From positions 1 through 39,148 of the forward strand of contig NW_022204915.1 of NCBI RefSeq assembly GCF_008831285.2: a stretch of 39,148 nt of DNA, read 5' to 3'. The position numbers and the translations under genes are program-made. Positions 21,837-32,828 of this stretch are shown piece after piece; position 1 is the first letter of the stretch, and each line of letters begins with the position of its first letter. This DNA comes from Nymphaea colorata. Its lineage: Eukaryota > Streptophyta > Magnoliopsida > Nymphaeales > Nymphaeaceae. The notes under the pieces were generated by a model, which saw only the letters and a program-made list of their open reading frames with translations, did no database searches and was not told the origin of the DNA.

Positions 21837-22230
21837 TTATTTTAGATTTTCCTTTGTCAGGAATTGATTTAGTTTCTACAGATTTTACTTCTGTAGTTCG
21901 TTGTTGCATTACTAAGTATTTGTCACTTAGTGCAGTTTTTCTAGATGGGCCAGAACCTAGCTTGATATTATCAAATTTTTTGATAAGATTTTCCAGTTCT
22001 GGACTGGTTTTAGGTTTTTCTAGTTCTCCTAGAATCCTATTATATTTTGTTTCAAGATCTTCTTGTCTCTTAAGGACATAACATAACAACCCAATGACTA
22101 AGTTAAATAGTTTGGGGTATTCTTTATCAGATGCTCCTGGGCCAGAATAGGCAGAAAACCCTTCTGCGACATTAAAGCCATGTGTTTTTATTTTAATAGC
22201 AATTGGCTTAATTATTGCTTTGTCTTCCAT
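21805..22230 (-). CDS. Pararetroviral ORF2, 141 codons, intact
   Basis: This is an undisrupted ORF whose ATG shares one base with the stop of the preceding ORF (TAATG at 22232-22228). Its C-terminal third is Lys/Ser/Thr-rich, with KSKINADLSTSKSG at the very end, and the middle is charged and helical. Small proteins of this size, with a helical region and a basic tail, precede the coat protein ORF in badnaviruses and tungroviruses, where the second one associates with virions or binds nucleic acid. Function here is inferred from position; I do not recognise the sequence. It overlaps the coat protein ORF by 32 bases. Confidence 0.75.
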   Translation of the reverse strand: MEDKAIIKPIAIKIKTHGFNVAEGFSAYSGPGASDKEYPKLFNLVIGLLCYVLKRQEDLETKYNRILGELEKPKTSPELENLIKKFDNIKLGSGPSRKTALSDKYLVMQQRTTEVKSVETKSIPDKGKSKINADLSTSKSG

Positions 22231-22667
22231 TAACTTAGAATAAGTTTCTCTAAGTTAGTTATCATACTTTGAATTTTTTCAAGTTTAATATTTATTTCAT
22301 TAAACCTGTGATTCATATTATTTTCTACTAACTCTAATCTTTCTTGAAGATTAAGAGTTTGACACTTAGGAAATGATTTTATTAAATCATTAACCTGGGA
22401 TTTTTGGTAATCCAAATTTTCATTCAAGTTTTTTAATAATTTGTTCTTATTTTGTAAAGAATTTGCAATACAATCGAATACTCTTGTATCCGATTTATCA
22501 TTTTCCTTTAGGTGTTTACCTAAGGAGATCATTAAATCAACTATTGTGTTAAAATGAGATTCATTACTATGAAACTCATGTTGGTAGGTGTTTCCAAGGT
22601 AACATTTATGAGAAATGTTAGATTGGTTATGTGGTAAGCTAAGGTCTAAATATTCAAATTTATTCAT
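22230..22667 (-). CDS. Pararetroviral ORF1, 145 codons, coiled-coil protein, intact
   Basis: This ORF is undisrupted. It is rich in Asn, Leu, Lys and Glu, and its second half (residues about 70-145) has the Leu/Ile spacing of a coiled coil ending NLEKLILS. Size (about 17 kDa) and place as first of two small ORFs before the coat protein match badnavirus/tungrovirus ORF1, while the coiled coil also recalls the virion-associated proteins of the family. It ends in TAATG with ORF2, a layout for leaky scanning or reinitiation. Its upstream region is cut by the TA-rich tract within about 20 bases, so no native promoter is present. Confidence 0.75.
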   Translation of the reverse strand: MNKFEYLDLSLPHNQSNISHKCYLGNTYQHEFHSNESHFNTIVDLMISLGKHLKENDKSDTRVFDCIANSLQNKNKLLKNLNENLDYQKSQVNDLIKSFPKCQTLNLQERLELVENNMNHRFNEINIKLEKIQSMITNLEKLILS

Positions 22668-22685
22668 TAACCTTAGATGAAGTTA

Positions 22686-23905
22686 AATATGCATATACAC
22701 ATGTATAATATAATATATATAGTATGTATAATGCATACATAACATATATATGGTAGTAGACTTTGTACATATTTCTATATAGATATTAATACATGTATGT
22801 AATATATATCAATATATTCACACATAGTGTACAAATGTATGTACGCATATAATACAAATATGTACATATATATGTTAGATGTATATGTATGTATTACGTA
22901 AATACATATATATGTATATATATATATTCATATATGTTATATGAACAAACATTATAAGTACATATTTGTATATTATATGCACATGTATACATATATATAT
23001 GTATGTCCATACAAAAATATATGTATAAAATAATATTAATATGCACATATATATAGTATGTACGTATACGTCCATATGTTTACGTATATGTGTTACATAC
23101 ATACATACACATATGTATTAACATATATATACAAATGTACATATATATGTATAGGAACCTATATGCTGAAATTATACCTATTATATACGTATATATAATG
23201 TATATGTGTATACATACATATATATGTGTGTGTGTACAAATGTATATATAACGTATTACTATACATAACATATATATATGCACCTATACATATAATATAT
23301 TTTATTGTAACATACTATATGTACATTGGTGCAATGTATTACATATATAATATACACATAACATACATATATTTTATATACATATTGTATGTACTCATAT
23401 GTACATATATATAATATATACATATAACATATTACTATACAAAACATAGATACATATATTATATATATGTACCAGTACATATAATATATTTTTACTGTAA
23501 CATACTATATGTACATTGGTACAATGTATTACATATATAATATACACATAACATACATATATTTTGTATACATATTGTACTACATATTCATAAGTGTATA
23601 CATATTGTTTGTTCTCACATGTATGTACATATAATATTTACAAATGTATATATGTGTACTTATATTCTTATTGTATAACATTATACACATATATATGTGT
23701 ATATTTACATATATAAATGTGTACATTTAAAAATACTTATAATATATATAACATCTATTAGCATTACATATGTACAAATTATACATATACATGCATATAT
23801 GTCTTATATACATATTACATGTATAATATAATATGTATCCATATGTACATGTATATAGGTATCACATATGTACGTATTATACACAATGTTATAAAAAGCA
23901 TATCG
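22686..23905. repeat. TA-rich cryptic satellite of about 1.2 kb
   Basis: The tract is made almost wholly of TA, ACATAT and GTATAT words with no clean period overall. Near 23250-23590 a unit of about 190 bp is repeated twice: both contain TAACATACTATATGTACATTGGT followed by ACATATATAATATACACATAACATA. The frames across it (Ile/Tyr/Met-rich) are not genes. It starts directly at the viral end. Confidence 0.9.
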
Positions 23906-23917
23906 TAGGGCAAATAT

Positions 23918-24247
23918 GATGTTGCCGATCGATCTTCTCAGGTCTTCCGCTACAACGTCCAATGATCAGGGAACATGAAACTCAAGAATAGTGGAAATGA
24001 TTGGGAAATATCAAAAGATCGAGCGAGAGTGGGAGTTGTGCAAAGATGATCGAGGTCAAGAGATTCCAAGAGGAACATAAAATACATTATAAAGAGAGAG
24101 AGATAGTTGTCCAAACCCTCGATAGTCTGTTCTGCGGGTTATGTGAAACCCTCATTCGAGTGATGGCTTTCCATCGCTCTCGACAAGGTGATGATGCCGA
24201 TTGATCTCCCGGGATTTTTGCTACAACGTCCAATGATCAGCGACCAC
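23918..24247. repeat. Direct repeat pair, about 60 bp each, 270 bp apart
   Basis: Segments 23918-23976 and 24190-24247 share GCCGAT.GATCT and CTACAACGTCCAATGATCAG. The intervening sequence has a GAGAGAGA run near 24094 and no recognised gene. Confidence 0.6.
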
Positions 24248-24367
24248 GCCACCAGCCCCAGCCCGCAGTAGGTCGCGTTATGCACAATGGTGCTAGCCAG
24301 CTGCAGTCGACTTGGTGTGGCTTCCATGCCCCACTATGTCCCTGGGCGAGCTCATTAGCGTACTGGG

Positions 24368-26820
24368 CCCATTTGACTCGGGGACTTTTGCCACCCCGAA
24401 TGAGTTATAATACCAAGCATTGATCACCTTCCTGGGTCGAAGTTCGCCCATCAGCTCTATTTTGGCTATAGGTATGTGATTTCAAATTAGAGCATAAATT
24501 TTAAACCTGTTGCAGTTGGATGCTTTGTAATTAGGCCCTTCCTTGCACGTTCCTTTCCCTCTTGATGGTACATCATTGAAATGCGGTGATTCAGGCCAAA
24601 TTCCTAACAGACGCCATGAGAGAAGGTGAACTGGTTAAGTAATACCTGATAATATATCTAAGTAGGCTACTAAAAGAGAATATTATGCACTTGGAACACA
24701 GAACATTTTTAGAACATGTGTTTCAAGAATGCTATGCTTTTGTTTAGGAAATATGATCTAATTACTTACTTCTAACATTTGATTGCTTAATTTAGGAACG
24801 ATAACTGTAACTGGATCATTCTTCTCAAAATAAGAACATAACATGTGTTTCAAGAAAATGTGTTCGAAGAGCACAAAATTTTTCTTACCAAATGCCTAAT
24901 GATATTGGAATTTGAATTAAAATTCAAGTTAGGGTAGCGAGTGATTGACAGATTATCGATTGACAGATGCTTCATATGTGATTGGAATCGATAAATGGCA
25001 TGATCTCATGGTTGTGGCAATAAATAGAAAGACATAAAATAACTTGTTGCATGCTGGGAACCTAGACCCGGCTAATAATTTCTACGCCCGAGAATAGATC
25101 CCAAGTCCAGAATCAACTCATGGGAGCCTAAAGTCCAAACTTAAGCAAATCATATAAACAAATTATATCCCCACCAGACAGCAACCCCAGCTTAATAGTA
25201 CCCTGGGTAAAAGATACAAGTGTGTTTTCTCAGACCCACGGTTTAAATCCTACTACAACACTAAGGGGATCAAGGCTTGTACAAATTTAACTATCACAAC
25301 TCACTCAACTTTCATTCACAAACCATTCATCCCTAAAACTGCGAAACCATTCCCTGTCCCTTTGGTGGTCTAGCTACCCGCAGCCGTGTCCTTGGCAAGG
25401 TGCCTTGGAGAGACTGCCAATAATAGCAATTGGCTAGAGCCTGGTTTAGAAAACAATTACACCCATAAACCCGTTCTATAGGACGTTGAGAAGTTACCCA
25501 GCTGATGAGAGATTGACTTAAACAGCAATAGATCCGAGAGAAAACCAATGGCAAAGCCACTCTCGGATATCTCAACAAGGAGGTGGAATGAAGGCTAGGC
25601 CCACCTAGCCTAGGACGGCTTGTGGACTGGTGGAAGCTGGCTGAGAGAGACGGAGTGTCCCGGCAATGGAAGGGGATGGCACTGGGGCTGCCTGCTACAC
25701 CTGATGGATGGAGTGTGGTTGCTGCAGCCCTCAGATGGCCAAGAGAGACAGCAACATGATGGAGGAGTGCTCGGATGGAGGCAGGGGCTCGGCCCGCCTG
25801 GCCGAGGTCGCCTTGGTCCTTATGACTATGTTCGGTGGAAGGGTGCAGCAATGGAGGCTGCAAGAAGAGGTTGCCCGTTGAAGTGGAGTTGGTGAACTGA
25901 GATGCACACGACCAATCTTTGTAGAGAGAACCTAACTAGTTAGACTCCAAGGGGACAAGCCGAGCTCGGAACAAGGAGGTGAGCTTGGTATAGGTTTAGG
26001 TAGGCTCGGTTTAGGTGAAGCGGGTTAGGTGTAGTTGGAAGTGGTTCGGTAGTGGAGTGGGCTTGGTCTAGACGTGAGATGGAGGTTAATTGCTAAGAGG
26101 GTCGGTTATGACTTAGAGATAGGTGAAGGGTTGTGCGAGGGAGGGTGGAGAGTTACACGAGAGAAGATGACACTAATGATTAGGATCAGTTAGGCTAAGG
26201 GGTTTAAGTCAAGAGACATGCGAGGGCAGTGGTTCACTAATGATGGGTGAAGGGTAGTAATGATGACAAGGAGGAGTTAGCATGAGGTGGAGGTTGATTA
26301 ATGCTTGCGTGAAGTGGAAAGGGTCGGTTATGAGAGGTGAAGAGGCTATAAGAGGTTTGAGTAGGGTCTCCCTAGCAAAGGAAATTGAATACGTACCTTA
26401 ACTCCTCAATGATGGCTGATGATGGTGCGAGTGGAGGTGGACGGCTGAAGAGACACTCAGTGGAGGGATTTGTAACTCTTGTCTTTTAAGACGGGGAGCT
26501 CAAGAGGAGGCTGCAACGTGTAACGGTTGCAGCCTGTGCCCTCTCCTCAACTCGATTTAGAGCCCTCTTGATGGGAATACCCTTGCCAATTGGTTACACC
26601 AGCGGTAGCACACAGGAATCCAATGACCATGGGCAAATCGGGAATCCACTGAAATGATCGGGCTGGACCAAAAACTAATTGGAAAAGTAAGAGTGATTGG
26701 TTACACCAGCCATAGCACACAGATTTCTGACCGGGAGCGAGTTCTTCGCGATGGCTGGTCGGATTCACCTGAAACATGGTGGGGATGTTGCTATGATCTG
26801 GGCGATTATGTTGGGGTGAA
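24368..26820 (+). repeat. Left arm of a 2.4 kb inverted duplication
   Basis: This segment is the reverse complement of 35338-38088, with many substitutions, small indels and one large insert in the right arm. It covers about 680 bp of flanking DNA (24368-25051) and the last 1.77 kb of the 3' LTR (25052-26820). Because both arms carry the same LTR end and the same flank, the duplication followed the retrotransposon insertion. Confidence 0.85.
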
Positions 26821-28094
26821 CAAGAGAGTGAAATTTGACCTTGGTTTCTTCAGATTTCGCCTGCAACTTCTGCCCAGGCACTGCTTGGTTTCCACCAGGC
26901 CGAGCGAGCGATGTGGCTGGTTAAGGGTCGGCTATTGCAGAAAATCCATCTCCTTTATAGAAAGCGATTCTCTAATTGATGCGAAGTGACTTGCTGCTGC
27001 TGAGGACTGAATTCTCAGGTTGATTCATCGTCGAATTCACAGAAATCCAACTGGCCTTCTACCAATGGATTCCGATGAACCTTTGGATTCTCAGCTTAAC
27101 AATCAATCCGATAGACTAGGCTACGATCTACCTTTCCGGTGTCACTTTCTCTGATTTTGACAGAGATTAAGAAGCTTACTAGGGCAGATCTTAACCTGTC
27201 TTAATCTCTGCTCGAGGTGGAAGGAACCGGGAGATGAATTCGGTTCCTCCCTTAATCCCTAGCAGCCGGAGTCGTTGCTTGATTACTAGTCGACTAGAGC
27301 CGCAAGTCAATTTCCGTCAAGCCTTCCTGAGATGGTTCTCCAGCCTCTAACTTCTTCCGAGGATGAAGAAGTTGCACCGTGAGAAGATGGATGGTCATTC
27401 GGTTGGGGAATTTGTGGGTAGGATGAAGACACTCTAAGAGGATTTCTGGTGGCCTCAAAGGCCGTCTCCAAATCTATTTTGCTTCAACCAGAGCCTTGGG
27501 ATTCCAGTCACCAGTGGTAAGACGATGAGAGGAAGAGAGAGGCAAGAGCCAATTCACACGAAAAACTCAACTTCTAATTCTTGATTGCATACTGAAAAAA
27601 GACTTACAAAAGAGTTTATGTACTTGAAATAAAACCAGTTCTAACACATGAACCGAGACACTCGCTGAAATAAAGGACTCGACTATAAGCAAATGCATGA
27701 AAGGGAAATCGAGACAAGATGTCTTGGAAGTTCAGTGAGTTTGGCTTCTCAATCACCGGTTCAGCCATATAACCTGCCTAAGTTCGGCCTTAGGCTTGCC
27801 ACGCATGGACCGGGTCAGGACTAGACTCAGGGTTCGAACTCGTTATAGCCGGATCTACATCTAGTTCCTGTGCCTTCTCAGCCTTGAAGTCTTCAGCCTG
27901 CTGCCCGTGCTCCGCTGATGATGCTCCGCCCACAGCGCCGCTTCATCAACTTCAAGTTCTGCGTTAGCCTCCTTTAGCCCATCTACGCTTTCCATTATGC
28001 TGGCCGCAAACCTGGCCGAAGGCGCTCGGCTCTCTTGGCCTCGCTTGGCATGCTGGCCCTTTTTCTTGGCCTCCCTATAGGAAGGTCTGCATCA
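25052..28094 (-). repeat. 3' LTR of the chromovirus, about 3.0 kb
   Basis: The LTR is bounded by the polypurine tract, after which it starts TGATGCAG, and by the CA end followed by TGCAA. The 130 bp at its 3' end match the sequence next to the primer-binding site (33699-33828), confirming it as LTR. Its last 1.77 kb are repeated in reverse at 35338-37031. A long minus-strand frame (25863-25333) is partly conserved in the other copy but has no recognisable domain. Duplicated words around GGTTACACCAGC (26592 and 26700) show internal repetition. Confidence 0.8.
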
Positions 28095-28113
28095 GATCCT
28101 CCCTCCTTGCCTC
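28095..28113 (-). other. Polypurine tract of the chromovirus
   Basis: On the minus strand AAGGAGGGAGGATC immediately precedes TGATGCAG, the LTR start. This is the expected site and composition for priming plus-strand DNA. Confidence 0.7.
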
Positions 28114-28129
28114 GAGCTTGCCCTCAAGC

Positions 28130-29651
28130 TCATGCAGTGGGAAAATGATTAACTATTTGCTCAAATTCTTCCCACAAAGTACCATTGTCTAGCCCTTTCC
28201 ATTCAACCATGACTTCATGACACAGTCTACCATTCCGATGAACATGCCTTTGTTTAATAATTTGGTATGGTGTTGGTTGTTGTTGGCTCGAAATTTGCTC
28301 AATCTGCCTTGGCACTTCTCCAAAGTGCGGGTTTCAACCGAGTAACATGAAAGACTACTTGGACTAAGGTCGTTTGTGGGAGGACTATTCTGTAATCTGC
28401 TTTCCCAATCTTTTGTAGCACTAGGAATGGCCCAAAAAACCTTGGCAAGAGCTTAGAGTAAGGCTGCCCTAGGAGGGACTTCTGCCTCATTGGTAATCTT
28501 TTGAGCCATATGTAGTCCCCTACCATAAATTCACGATCTTTCCTGCCCTTGTCATATGTCTTTTTCATTTGATTTTGGGCTTCAATGATATTCTGCTTGA
28601 GTGATGATAGCACCTCTTTCCTTGTGCATAGCTCACAATCAACCTTTTCTTCTTGTGCCGTGCCTTCTTCATATTTTGGAATTGGAGGGTGAATTCCGTA
28701 GAGAGCTTCATATGGAGTGGTCTGAGTAGACAAGTGCCAACTCGTATTGTAGGACCATTTGGCCCATGATAGATACTTTACCCAAGAGTTGGGCCTTTCT
28801 CCTGCAAAGCAACAGAGATATGTTTCTAAAGAACGGTTGACCACTTCACTTTGCCCATCGGTCTGAGGATGGTGTGCAGTACTAAATTGGATTGTCGTCC
28901 CTATCTGCTTCATGTATTCTCTCCAAAATTCACTCATGCAGATTGAATATCTATCACCGACTATTGTCTGAGGCATGCCATGTAGTTTCCCTATGTGATC
29001 TTGGTACTTAATAGCCACCATCTGTGCATTATATTTCTTTGGCAAGGGAATGAAGTGGCTATATTTTGATAGCCTATCGACCACCACAAGTATGGCTTCC
29101 TTGTTTTCTGATCATGGAAGGGCGTCTATAAAATCCATGGTGACATTGGTCGATGGCTTTTCCGACACTGGTAAGGGATTTAGATGGCTCGGAGGCTTAA
29201 TTCCCTCATACTTTTCATGTTGGCAAATTTGACACTATTTAACATAATTCCTCACGTCTGCCTTCATTCCAGTCCACCAAAACTGTGCTTTCACTCGGTG
29301 GAGTGTTTTGACTAGTCCTTCATGGCCTGGTGATGGAGTGGCATGAAAGTGTTGTAGTAATTCTTGCTTTAAAGCCGATTTAGGTGGAACCACTTTGCGG
29401 TTATTTCTCATAAGTAAGCGGCCTCTAATGGTATAGTGCGAAATAGACTCTGGATTCTGGGTGACAGAGGTTTTGATGAGCCTTAACCCATCCTCCTCTT
29501 GCTGTTCATCAGCTATTCTTTCCCATAAATCAGTCCCTATGATGGAGAGCGTCAAAAACTGCTCGCCTAATCTAGAGAGTGAATCAGCCGCTGTGTTATC
29601 TGTCTCTGTCTTGTACTCAATTTCAAAATCGTAACCAAGGAGTTTAGCCAA
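28130..29651 (-). pseudogene. Chromovirus RNase H end, integrase and chromodomain
   Basis: From 29651 the frame starts with the RNase H C-terminus (LLGYDFEIEYK...ADSLSRL). It continues with the zinc-binding HHCC region (HEGLVKTLHRVKAQFWW, then CQICQ) and the catalytic core: VVDRLSKYSHF carries the first Asp, VGDRYS the second, and HHPQTDGQSEVVNR the Glu. After a frameshift near 28310 a chromodomain follows (28315-28130) with EVMVEWKGL and a Trp-Glu pair. Chromodomains steer integration toward marked chromatin. An in-frame TAG at about 29235 and a TGA near 29110 interrupt the core. Confidence 0.92.
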
Positions 29652-31306
29652 CCACCTTTGCTGGGTTGGTGTTGAAACTCATTGTTTGAGCATATATTTG
29701 ATGATGTTCTGATCTGTCTTCACAATAAACTTTCGGCCTATCAGATACGCCGCCATTTCTCTACTACCAATACAATCACAAGAAGCTCTTTTTCATATGT
29801 CGATAAGGGTTTGGCTCGGCTGGTGAGAGCCTTCGACATATATGCTATAGGGTGATTTTCCTGGCTGAGGACAGCTCCTATGGCAATGTCACAAGCATCC
29901 GTTTCAATAGTGAAAGGTTTCCTAAAATCGGGCAAGGTGAGAACAGGTGCTGTCATGAGTGCCGACTTCAATTTCTCAAATGCCTCTCTTGCTTTGTCTG
30001 ACCAAGCGAATGCTCCTTTCTTAGTCATTTGGGTTAATGGGGCGGCTATGAGCCCGTAGCCTTGAATGAATCTTCTATAATAGCCGGTTGACCCAAGAAA
30101 TCTACGAAGACTCCTTAAATCTTTTGGCAAAGGCCAGTTGTTCATGGCCTCTAACTTTTCGGGGTCCTCTTTCACCCCTTCTGCTGACACTGTGTGCCCA
30201 AGGTATCCTATGGAGGGTTGGCCGAAACTACATTTCGATCTCTTAGCATAACGATGGTGTTCCCTCAGGATTTGTAAGGTCGTGGCCAAATGGCAGCGTG
30301 TTGCTCTACTGACTCGCTATATACGAGAATGTCATCAAAAAATACCAAGATGAAGTTTCTAAGATACTGCTTGAAAACATCATTCATGCACCACTGGAAT
30401 GTGGTGGGTGCATTGGTTAACCCAAAAAGGCATCACTAAGAACTCATAGTGTCCATCATGAGTTCTAAAATCTGTTTTTGGAATGTCTTCATCGTGCATT
30501 CTAATCTGGTTGTAGCCTGCTCGTAGGTCTATTTTGGAAAACACAGAGGCATCGGTTAACTCATCTAGAAGTTTGTCGATTACGGGTATTGTGTGTCGGT
30601 CCTTCACAGTTGCCTCATTTAGCGCTCTATAGCCCACGCAGAAGCACCATGTGTTATTTTTCTTTTTCACTAATAGGACTGGCGAAGAGAAAGGACAGCA
30701 GGTAGGGCGTATGATACCACCCTCTATCATCTCCTTAGCCAATCTTTCAATTTCTATTTTTTTGTGATGACCATAACGATATGGCCGAACATTGACAGGT
30801 TCGACACCCTGATTCATGATGATTCTATGGTCATACGCTCGACGTGGAGGAAGATCCTTCGGTTCCTCAAAGAGATCTGAAAACTGTTCAAGCACGTGTT
30901 GAACCTTGGCTGGTATATTTTCTTCTTGCTCATCTTTGGCTGGTATGTCTGTGGCCATAGTAACAACCCAAAATGCTGGTTGTTGGGCGACTAGTGCCTT
31001 AAGTGCTGCCTTTGGTTCAACGTTGGTGTTTACTGCCTTTATGGTGAAGTTTTGGTCACCTACCTCCTTAGCAAAAGACATACTCATGTCTTTGAAATTC
31101 CAAGAGATGTCCCCTAGAGTCTCTAGCCATTGTACCCCCAATACCACATCAACAACACCGATGGGGAGTACTAAAAGATCGACAATGAATGGCACCTTTT
31201 GCATGCATAGCTTGACACCTTTACACTTTTGTGTGCATACGAGTTTGGACCCATCTCCTACATGAGATCAGCTGTTGTTCTTCTAGTGGGCACCCAACTG
31301 CTTGAG
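29652..31306 (-). pseudogene. Chromovirus protease, reverse transcriptase and RNase H
   Basis: The protease end reads [15 protein letters not shown] (about 31150-31110). Just upstream, the Asp-Ser-Gly active-site region (31350-31325, overlapping the gag entry) has lost one base, so the catalytic motif itself is frameshifted. RT follows with [13 protein letters not shown], the [14 protein letters not shown] motif and VMPF, then an extra T near 30434 shifts the frame. The YxDD-equivalent FFDDILVYS (near 30330) is intact in the shifted frame. RT thumb and RNase H (30289-29741) carry IGYLGHTVS, RRFLGSTGYYRRFI and TDACDIAIGAVLSQ. Confidence 0.92.
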
Positions 31307-32828
31307 CTACATCTTCACTAACAAATTGTGCGTAGCACTGAGTCTAGGAGTACCAATCTTACCAACGACTCTCATGGCATTCAGTCTTTTTGGGTCTGTC
31401 AAGGTATGACATGTCCCTTCAATAGTCTCAGATGCACTTGTATCAGTCTTGGCCTCATTTGGACTAGGTGGATCTTTGTCTTGGCTAGGCTCTTTTTCTT
31501 CTTCATTGCTTTCATCAATGACTTCAAAAACTTGAAGATTTTTGCACTTGTGAGTACGACTCCATGGTTCCTTACAGTTGAAGCATTGATTGTTTTTTAT
31601 CATTTGTTCCCTCTCTTGCCTAGTTATGTAAGTGGTAGGCACTGGGTCTCTGTAGAGGGGTTTTGATCTTTTCTTTTGTAGGGCATAGGCTTTCTTGGGG
31701 GTAGCCCTTTGTATTTGTTTGGCTCGTTGCCTTTGTAAGGTTTCCTTAGAGCATTCTTGCATCTATTTCTCTCTTCTACTGCTCGAGCTTCGGTGAAACA
31801 TTCTACCAAATCGGTGTATTTTCTTCGTTGTACATCTACCTTGACCTCCTCTTTGAGGCCACCAATGTAGGCACCGATTAGTGACTTGGTGGTCCAATCA
31901 ACCATATATGAAAGACTTTCGGATTTGCTTTGGTACTCTTGAACTGAGGACGTTTTGTACTAAAACTTTGAGCTCTATGTCAATGTCTATGTATGCTGAA
32001 TCTCTGAATCGTGTTTGTAAACCCTCACTAAAATTCTCCCAAGTGATATTTGGTTGATGGCGTTTGAGCCATCGATACCACTTCATAGCTTCTCCGTCGA
32101 AGTTGAGGATTGCGGTTGTAACCCATTCGTTTTCAGGCACACTTCGACAATCAAAATATTCTTCTACCTTGAAGAGCCAATCCTTGGCATCTACCCCTAT
32201 AAAATGTGGAAAATCAATCTTAACGGCTGGGGTTCTTCTGCTTGGCTCAGTTTGGTTGCGTCTGCCTCTAAAGGGTCCTCCATCAACAAACACAATAACA
32301 CAATATCCTCATCTTCCTCACTTTCATCCTTGCCCTGGTTCTTACTAAATCGCCGGTTTTGGGGTGCTTGTAGCTGGCTGCTGGAGCCGAACCTAAAATG
32401 GAACTCAGGCCCTTGTTGTTCAGGTTGGCTGGTGCCATGATGTCTGAAATGCTCAAATTGGTTAAAACTACCGGAAAAAGGTGGGACAAACTGGTTGTTC
32501 AATGGCGCCTTGCCTTTGTCTTCATTCGGAGGGGGCCTTGTGTGGTTCGGTGAAATTGTTCCATTCTTTTCATCAAAGTGTTTTGGCCAGCAATCAAGGA
32601 GTTCATCATCTGCTTCATCAGGTGTCATTCATCAAGTTTACTAAGGGACTTCTTGTACTCATGTAGTTCATGACGCATTTGGTTCATGTTGGACTCAAGG
32701 GAATTCACTCGGCCTTGGTTTAAGGTTTCCATATCGAGTAAGTTGGATTCGACTTGTTCTTCTCAGCTGGAAGTCTCAACTTCTTGCTCGAGAGAATCAT
32801 GGACAGTGGGTTTGGCTTTCTTCCCCAT
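31307..32828 (-). pseudogene. Chromovirus gag with zinc knuckle
   Basis: A start ATG at 32828 opens MGKKAKPTVHD, and a TGA follows after 21 codons. A coiled-coil segment and the retrotransposon gag core come next (DWLFKVEEYFDCRSV, about 32200, with WENFSEGLQTRF near 32050), then a basic stretch. The knuckle CFNCKEPWSRTHKC (about 31586-31545) is of the C-X2-C-X7-H-X-C form common in some plant chromoviruses. Several frame changes (near 32290, 31900 and 31700) break it. The gag protein would form the particle and bind element RNA. Confidence 0.88.

Larger units (their letters stand above)
19196..22685 (-). mobile_element. Endogenous pararetrovirus, inverted partial genome
   Basis: Read on the minus strand from 22685, this second copy holds ORF1, ORF2, coat protein and the first third of the pol ORF, ending at the inverted junction. 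Over 19196-21460 it is a near-identical reverse complement of 12066-14321: the 195-residue segment around the Cys-rich and protease domains differs by one residue between copies, and the coat region by a few percent. It supplies the 5' coat, ORF2 and ORF1 regions missing from the plus copy. Its outer end borders a TA-rich tract. Confidence 0.95.

Noticed and set aside
22875-23480. Tyr/Ile-rich frames as small membrane proteins
   Set aside because: They are translations of the TA-rich tract and occur on both strands.
26654-26989. 111-codon frame inside the LTR
   Set aside because: It has no recognisable domain and ends beyond the arm breakpoint; LTR non-coding sequence explains it.
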